A stretch of 64,000 nucleotides of DNA, from NCBI RefSeq assembly GCF_004912145.1, contig NZ_STGT01000003.1, positions 1 through 64,000 of the forward strand, read 5' to 3'. A program made the translations under genes and the position numbers. The DNA comes from Peteryoungia rhizophila (GTDB lineage: Bacteria; Pseudomonadota; Alphaproteobacteria; Rhizobiales; Rhizobiaceae). Shown one piece after another: positions 59,341 through 64,000 of this stretch. How positions within the stretch are numbered: the first letter of the stretch is position 1; each line of letters opens with the position of its first letter. The notes under the pieces are model-generated. The model searched no databases. It saw only the letters and a list, made by a program, of their open reading frames with translations, and had not been told where the DNA came from.

Positions 59341-60783
59341 TCAGTTCCTCGCAATTTCCAATTCAGCCGTCACGCGCGCACCAAGGGGTTCGGAGCGGCT
59401 GAAATCGGCGCCGGCGACAGCGTCGCCGATGATGACCATGACCGGGCCTGATAGCTCGGTGCGAGCCTCCAGGCCTGGCAATTCCTTGAGCGTGCCATGC
59501 AGCAGCCGGCTGTCTCGGCGGCCGGCATTCTCGACGACGGCAACCGTTGTGTCTTCGGCCAGACCGCCAGCCATCAGCCGTTCGGCGACGGAGGCCGCGA
59601 CCGTGCGGCCCATGTAGACGGCAACGGTGGCACCTGAGAGAGCCAAGCGTGCCCAATCCGGCAGGACATTACCCTGAAGATCGTGACCCGTCGTGAAGAC
59701 CAGCGACGAGGAAACGCCGCGGAGCGTCAGGGGCAGTTCAAAATCTGCGGCGGCGGCGAGTGCGGAGGTGACGCCGGGGACAATTTCGTAAGCGATACCG
59801 GCATTACGGAGTGCCGCCATTTCCTCGCCGGCGCGACCGAAGATCAGCGGGTCGCCAGACTTCAGGCGCACGACGCGTTTGCCGGCGTGGCCGAGCTCCA
59901 CCAGAAGCGCGTTGATCTCGCTTTGCGACTTCGAGTGGCAGCCCTTGCGTTTGCCGACCGGGATGCGCTCGGCGTCACGGCGGCCCATATCAACGACTTC
60001 GCGCGGCACGAGCGCGTCGTAGACGATCACGTCGCATTCCATCATCAGGCGGTGGGCACGCAGGGTGAGCAAATCCTCGGCGCCGGGGCCGGCTCCCACG
60101 AGGAAGATGCGACCTTCGACGCGGTCGGCAGCGACGCCCTTGAGGAGACGGGTTGCCTCCCGGCGGGCCAGGCTGACCTCGTCGGACGCGATGTGATCGG
60201 CCACCTTGCCCTTGAAAAAGTCGCGCCAGAAAAGGCGACGTGGGGCACCGCGCGGCACGAGACGATCGACGGCACGGCGATAGGAATTGGCGAGACGACC
60301 GAGCTTGCCGAGCGAGCGCGGCAGGAGGCGGTCGATGTCGGCACGAATCATCTGGGCGAGCACCGGGCCGACGCCTTCAGTACCGATGGCAACGGCGATC
60401 GGGGCGCGGTTGACCAGGGCGGGCGTGTAGAAATCGCACCAGTCGGGCTGATCGACGGCATTGGCGGGAATACGGGCGGCGCGGGCTGCCGAGACGATCT
60501 CGCGGTCGAGGGCACCCTCGCCCGTCGCTGCAAAAACCAGCCGCGCGCCTTCGACCTGCGAAGGCTCGAACGGCTTGGCGATTTGCTCGATGCCATGAGC
60601 AGAAAGGAAAGCCGCGTAATCGGCTTCCGGCGCCTCGGCATAGGCGATGACGCGGGCCTCGGTGTTCTTCAGCAGGCGCACTTTCGCATAGGCCTCGTCG
60701 CCGTTTCCGAAAACGGCGATGACCTCATTCTCGACCTTGAAGAAAGCCGGAAAGACCGAAAGCTGTTTGTCCTGCTGTGCCAT
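59341..60783 (-). CDS. cysG: Siroheme synthase (fused CysG)
   Basis: 480-residue fused enzyme: an N-terminal NAD-binding precorrin-2 dehydrogenase/ferrochelatase half (VIAVFGNGDEAYAKVRLLK, residues about 15-34) and a C-terminal uroporphyrinogen-III C-methyltransferase half. The latter has the SAM-binding VGAGPGAEDLLTLRAHRLM, CHSKSQSEINALLVELG and LKSGDPLIFGRAGEEM. It makes siroheme for CysI. It is the first gene of the operon cysG, DUF2849, cysI, DUF934. The dehydrogenase Gly-loop is GNGD and not the commoner GGGxVA form. Confidence 0.95.
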   Translation of the reverse strand: MAQQDKQLSVFPAFFKVENEVIAVFGNGDEAYAKVRLLKNTEARVIAYAEAPEADYAAFLSAHGIEQIAKPFEPSQVEGARLVFAATGEGALDREIVSAARAARIPANAVDQPDWCDFYTPALVNRAPIAVAIGTEGVGPVLAQMIRADIDRLLPRSLGKLGRLANSYRRAVDRLVPRGAPRRLFWRDFFKGKVADHIASDEVSLARREATRLLKGVAADRVEGRIFLVGAGPGAEDLLTLRAHRLMMECDVIVYDALVPREVVDMGRRDAERIPVGKRKGCHSKSQSEINALLVELGHAGKRVVRLKSGDPLIFGRAGEEMAALRNAGIAYEIVPGVTSALAAAADFELPLTLRGVSSSLVFTTGHDLQGNVLPDWARLALSGATVAVYMGRTVAASVAERLMAGGLAEDTTVAVVENAGRRDSRLLHGTLKELPGLEARTELSGPVMVIIGDAVAGADFSRSEPLGARVTAELEIARN

Positions 60784-60840
60784 GAATCATCCGATGCCAG
60801 AGGACCGCACTATCGCGTCTCACGCTCAAGAATTGAAGAA

Positions 60841-60878
60841 ACAGAAATTCCTTCGCCCGATGCCTTACGTATTTCTGT
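60841..60878. promoter_or_regulatory. Inverted repeat upstream of cysG
   Basis: Arms ACAGAAAT (60841-60848) and ATTTCTGT (60871-60878), 22 bases apart, in the region between divergent cysG and the deaminase gene. It may be a regulator-binding dyad, but no known motif was recognised. Confidence 0.35.
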
Positions 60879-61036
60879 CCTAGTCACTTCGCCGTTGCGA
60901 GCAAAAGTCACCGGAACCCAAGCAGCTGCCCGCTCCCACGCGGACCGCAGAAAGTTGGAGACAGTCCATCATTTCCCTTTCGGTGGCGGTTGCGCAAGGG
61001 CTAGGATCGCTGCGGATAACATCGGAGCACCAACAC

Positions 61037-61624
61037 GTGACCACGCCCGAACTCACCCGTCGACTGCTCGACGTGATCGAACACGACATCCTGCCTCTGA
61101 CGGTGCGCGGGGTGAGCCTCGGCAACAAGGTGTTCGGTGCGGCAATCCTCAGAAAGTCGGATCTGTCGCTGGTTCTCGCGGAAACGAACAACGAGCTCGA
61201 AAATCCGCTGTGGCATGGCGAGGTCCATACGCTGAAGCGCTTCTACGAGCAGGGCGAGCGACCTGATACCAAGGACCTGATCTTTCTCTCGACGCATGAA
61301 CCCTGCACCATGTGCATGTCGGCGATCACCTGGGCGGGCTTCGACAATTTCTATTATTTCTTCAGCCATGAGGACAGCCGCGACGCTTTCGCCATTCCCC
61401 ATGATCTCAAGATCCTCAAGGAAGTGTTCGGGCTGGAGCCCGGCGGCTATCGGCGGCAGAACGCTTTCTGGCTGAGCCATGCGATGATCGAGATGGTGGC
61501 CTCCGCTAGCGACGCCGATCGGCCTGACCTCTTCGAACAGGTGAGCCGGATCAAGGCGGAATATGACCGGCTGTCGGAGAGCTACCAGTCGTCCAAGGGC
61601 GACAACGACATTCCGCTCAACTGA
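61037..61624 (+). CDS. Nucleoside/nucleobase deaminase (CMP/dCMP-type zinc deaminase)
   Basis: 195-residue zinc-dependent deaminase of the cytidine deaminase-like fold. The zinc and proton-shuttle motif is WHGEVHTLKRF (HxE) and the second is THEPCTMCMSAITWAGF (PCxxC). The start is taken as GTG at 61037 because CGGAGC lies 10 bases upstream and no ATG fits. It could act on a nucleoside, nucleobase or related compound. It lies 20 bases before mazG. Confidence 0.85.
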   Translation: MTTPELTRRLLDVIEHDILPLTVRGVSLGNKVFGAAILRKSDLSLVLAETNNELENPLWHGEVHTLKRFYEQGERPDTKDLIFLSTHEPCTMCMSAITWAGFDNFYYFFSHEDSRDAFAIPHDLKILKEVFGLEPGGYRRQNAFWLSHAMIEMVASASDADRPDLFEQVSRIKAEYDRLSESYQSSKGDNDIPLN

Positions 61625-61644
61625 GCGACGATTACAGGACCATC

Positions 61645-62478
61645 ATGGAAGCCTCTGAAGACATCAACCGCCTGCTCGAGATCATGGCGGCGCTGCGCCA
61701 GCCCGAGACCGGCTGCCCCTGGGACATCGTGCAAAGCTTCGAAACGATCAAGCCCTACACGATCGAGGAGGCCTATGAGGTCGCGGATGCGATCGAGCGC
61801 AAGGATCCGGACGATCTCTGCGAGGAGCTGGGCGATCTCCTGCTGCAGGTGGTCTTTCATGCGCGGATTGCGGAGGAGGAAGGCCTCTTCTCCTTCGGCG
61901 ACGTGGTGGAGGCGATTACCCGAAAGATGATCCGCCGTCATCCGCATGTCTTTGCCCGCTCGGATGCCGACACCCCTGAAGCTGTGAAGGCGCAGTGGGA
62001 CAAGATCAAGCAGGAAGAGAAGGCCGAGCGGCTCGCACGGCGGAAAGCACGTGGCTCGGCCTCCGACCCTGACACCGGTTATCTTGGCTCGGTGCAGCGC
62101 TCTTTTCCCGCGCTGACCGAAGCGCTGAAACTGCAGGAGCGTGCCGCGAAGGTCGGCTTCGATTGGTCGGAGGCTGCCCCTATTCTCGACAAGATTGAAG
62201 AAGAGATCGGCGAATTGCGCGAGGCTCTGGCCGAGAACAGACCGGAGAAGGTCAAGGACGAGTTGGGCGACCTGATCTTCGCGCTCGTCAATATCGGTCG
62301 GCATGTAGGAGCGGAACCAGAGCAGGCATTGCGCGGCACGAATACGAAGTTCCGAAACCGTTTCAACTACATAGAAACAGAACTTGAAGCGGCAGGTGAA
62401 GGTCTGGCAGCCGCGTCGCTGGACAGAATGGAACAGCTTTGGCAGGCCGCAAAGCTGACCGAGCGACATCCGGTATGA
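61645..62478 (+). CDS. mazG: Nucleoside triphosphate pyrophosphohydrolase
   Basis: 277-residue MazG that hydrolyses NTPs to NMPs and cleans aberrant nucleotides. Two MazG domains are visible: the first with IEEAYEVADAIERKDPDDLC and EELGDLLLQVVFHARI, the second with KIEEEIGELREALAENRPEK and KDELGDLIFALVNIG. AGGACC precedes the ATG. It forms a likely transcript with the deaminase upstream and the FAD enzyme 7 bases downstream. Confidence 0.95.
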   Translation: MEASEDINRLLEIMAALRQPETGCPWDIVQSFETIKPYTIEEAYEVADAIERKDPDDLCEELGDLLLQVVFHARIAEEEGLFSFGDVVEAITRKMIRRHPHVFARSDADTPEAVKAQWDKIKQEEKAERLARRKARGSASDPDTGYLGSVQRSFPALTEALKLQERAAKVGFDWSEAAPILDKIEEEIGELREALAENRPEKVKDELGDLIFALVNIGRHVGAEPEQALRGTNTKFRNRFNYIETELEAAGEGLAAASLDRMEQLWQAAKLTERHPV

Positions 62479-62485
62479 GCATTCG

Positions 62486-63682
62486 ATGAAGCTTGTCAAC
62501 TTGGACGTCGCCATTGCCGGCGCCGGCATAGGGGGCCTCGCTCTTGCAACCTTGCTGGCACGAGCCGGATGCCGCGTCGTGGTATATGACCAGATGGATG
62601 CACCCCGACCGGTCGGCTCGGGTTTCGTCCTGCAGCCGACGGGTGCCGCCGTGTTGGCAAAGATGGGCCTGCTGGACAAGGTTAGCGCGCGCGGCGCGCA
62701 AATCATGCGCATGCATGGGCGCTTGGGCGACAAGCAGGCCGGAGTGAGTCGCACTGTCCTTGATGTCTCATACCGCAAGGGTCAGTCCGGCATCGCGATC
62801 CAGCGCGTGGCGCTCTTCGACGTGCTTTTCGATGCGGCGATCCGCGCCGGCGTGACAGTCGAAGTTGCGGCGCAGGCGCAAGACATCCGAGAGGGCACAA
62901 GGGCCTCGCTTGTTTTCAAGGGTGGACGGGTTTCCGCTGCGGCCGATCTGGTCGTGGATGCGATGGGGGCAAATTCGCCGATCCAACGATCTGAGGATAC
63001 TGAACTGGACTATGGCGCACTCTGGGCAACGGTCCCATGGCCCAAGGACGGCCCGTTTCAGACATCGATGCTCGAACAGCGTTACGACAAGGCAAGCCGT
63101 ATGGCCGGCGTCTTGCCGGTCGGCACGGCACGCGACGGCGCAGATCCGATGGCGACCTTCTTCTGGAGCCTTCGCAACCGCGATATCAAGCAATGGAAAG
63201 CCGCCGGTCGGGAGGCATGGCTCGACGAAGTCGCAGCACTCTGGCCGCAGGCCGCGCCGCTGGCCGCGATGGCCGAACCCGTTCACGCGCGCTATCGCCA
63301 TCACACCCGCAATCCGATTGCCGGTCGCGGCGTGCTGCGCATCGGCGATGCCTGGCATGCGACCAGCCCACAGCTCGGCCAAGGTGCGAACATGGCACTG
63401 CTCGATGCAGCGTCACTCGTCAGCGCACTGACGCGGGCTGCGACACTGGACAGTGCTGTGGCATTGCACCTGCAGCAGAGACAATCCCATGTGCGACTGT
63501 ATCAGGCGCTGAGTCTGATCCTCACACCCTTCTACCAGTCGGACAGCCGCATCCTGCCGCTCATGCGGGACGTGTTGATCGGACCAGTGTCGAAACTGCC
63601 GCTGATGCGTGAAATCATCTCGACGATCGTGACCGGCGACCTGATGGATCCGGTCGGCAGGATCCGCCTCTCGGCGATCTGA
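62486..63682 (+). CDS. FAD-dependent aromatic-ring monooxygenase family protein
   Basis: 398-residue flavoprotein of the PHBH/salicylate hydroxylase superfamily. The FAD site is VAIAGAGIGGLALATLLARA (GxGxxG), the second is DLVVDAMGANSP and the third is GVLRIGDAWHATSPQLGQGA. The substrate is not predictable. It begins 7 bases after mazG with a weak ribosome-binding site. It differs clearly from the UbiH-like enzyme at 45241, with no evidence for a quinone role. Confidence 0.85.
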   Translation: MKLVNLDVAIAGAGIGGLALATLLARAGCRVVVYDQMDAPRPVGSGFVLQPTGAAVLAKMGLLDKVSARGAQIMRMHGRLGDKQAGVSRTVLDVSYRKGQSGIAIQRVALFDVLFDAAIRAGVTVEVAAQAQDIREGTRASLVFKGGRVSAAADLVVDAMGANSPIQRSEDTELDYGALWATVPWPKDGPFQTSMLEQRYDKASRMAGVLPVGTARDGADPMATFFWSLRNRDIKQWKAAGREAWLDEVAALWPQAAPLAAMAEPVHARYRHHTRNPIAGRGVLRIGDAWHATSPQLGQGANMALLDAASLVSALTRAATLDSAVALHLQQRQSHVRLYQALSLILTPFYQSDSRILPLMRDVLIGPVSKLPLMREIISTIVTGDLMDPVGRIRLSAI

Positions 63683-63715
63683 GATCTGTCCGCCAGAGGT
63701 GCGCCGCCGGGTCGC

Positions 63716-64000
63716 TCAGCGCTCCCAGTCTTCCTTGTCGGCGGGTTTCTTCGCACCGAGCTTGCGCTCCAGTTCGTCGGCCTGACGATCGGTCAGCCGG
63801 ACGTCGAGACTGACGCTGCCGTCGTCGTGATCCTCGCGCCCCTGCACGACGGCATTGGCGTAGAGCCAGGACACGACCGCCTGTTTGTCGGCCGGGACCG
63901 TGATGGTCGCTTCCGTCAGGACGCCGGAGAGGCGCTGTGAGATGACGTCGAGCAGCGTGTCGACGCCTTCGCCGCTGATGGCCGATACGGGCATGACATT
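63716..64000 (-). CDS. hflX: GTPase HflX, C-terminal end (partial)
   Basis: The last 94 or so residues of the ribosome-associated GTPase HflX; the gene continues beyond the right end of the window. The segment starts with the G5-like VSAISGEGVDTLLDVISQRL and ends with a basic helix (VRLTDRQADELERKLGAKKP) and an acidic tip. It converges on the FAD monooxygenase. The GTP-binding region lies outside. Confidence 0.8.
   Translation of the reverse strand, partial: NVMPVSAISGEGVDTLLDVISQRLSGVLTEATITVPADKQAVVSWLYANAVVQGREDHDDGSVSLDVRLTDRQADELERKLGAKKPADKEDWER

Overview
The window looks like a core-chromosome segment from an alphaproteobacterium of the Rhizobiaceae (Rhizobium / Agrobacterium / Sinorhizobium relatives). 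The evidence is a GC-rich composition, a rhizobial-type phosphatidylcholine synthase (Pcs), the alphaproteobacterial direct-repeat LexA box GTTC-N7-GTTC between ssb and uvrA, an IalB-type invasion-associated protein, a sigma-54/NtrC-like glnB-glnA locus, and gene orders familiar from Rhizobiales (gyrA-coaD-ppi-ppi-queA-tgt and mfd-sdhE-recG-DUF502-glmS-glmU). Species cannot be named from sequence reading alone. I see no prophage, insertion sequence, CRISPR array, conjugation module or toxin island.

Layout. 0-9.5 kb: metallophosphoesterase, DUF4864 secreted protein, then a minus-strand block tgt, queA, two cyclophilins, coaD and gyrA, with three tiny plus-strand membrane-protein ORFs between coaD and gyrA. 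9.6-18 kb: marC-DUF2254, the SOS-controlled divergent pair ssb/uvrA, DUF72 and a Na/Pi cotransporter. 18-28 kb: the NAD(P)HX repair enzyme, the nitrogen-control operon glnB-glnA, two EamA transporters, hspQ, IalB, an orphan oligopeptide-binding protein, a DsbA-like protein and a GNAT acetyltransferase. 28-39 kb: mfd, sdhE, recG, DUF502, glmS, glmU and a FadR-type regulator. 39-44 kb: a complete BMP/nucleoside-type ABC importer (ATPase, two permeases, binding protein). 44-50 kb: pcs, a UbiH-like hydroxylase, an AEC carrier, ccdA, tRNA-Lys(UUU), a tandem pair of about 40-residue paralogous membrane peptides, and cobQ. 51-56 kb: a ProU-type betaine ABC importer followed by betaine-homocysteine methyltransferase, then ferredoxin-NADP reductase. 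56.8-60.8 kb: a siroheme/sulfite-reduction operon (cysG, DUF2849, cysI, DUF934). 61-64 kb: a deaminase, mazG, an FAD monooxygenase and the 3' end of hflX.

How the genes fit together. DNA repair is well represented (ssb, uvrA, mfd, recG). glmS and glmU supply UDP-GlcNAc. glnB and glnA sense nitrogen and assimilate ammonium. cysG makes the siroheme used by cysI. The betaine importer could feed the downstream Bmt enzyme, giving methionine and dimethylglycine. Only the LexA, sigma-54 and bmt operator-like sites give a direct sequence clue to regulation.

The observations most worth a second look are: the tandem small-peptide family beside tRNA-Lys; a perfect 12-bp-arm palindrome directly upstream of bmt; a minus-strand terminator-like hairpin with no annotated gene feeding it; a Tgt that keeps only one of the three usual zinc cysteines; and a UvrA with a Cys-to-Ser change in its first zinc module. 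Nothing here amounts to a clearly new biological system.
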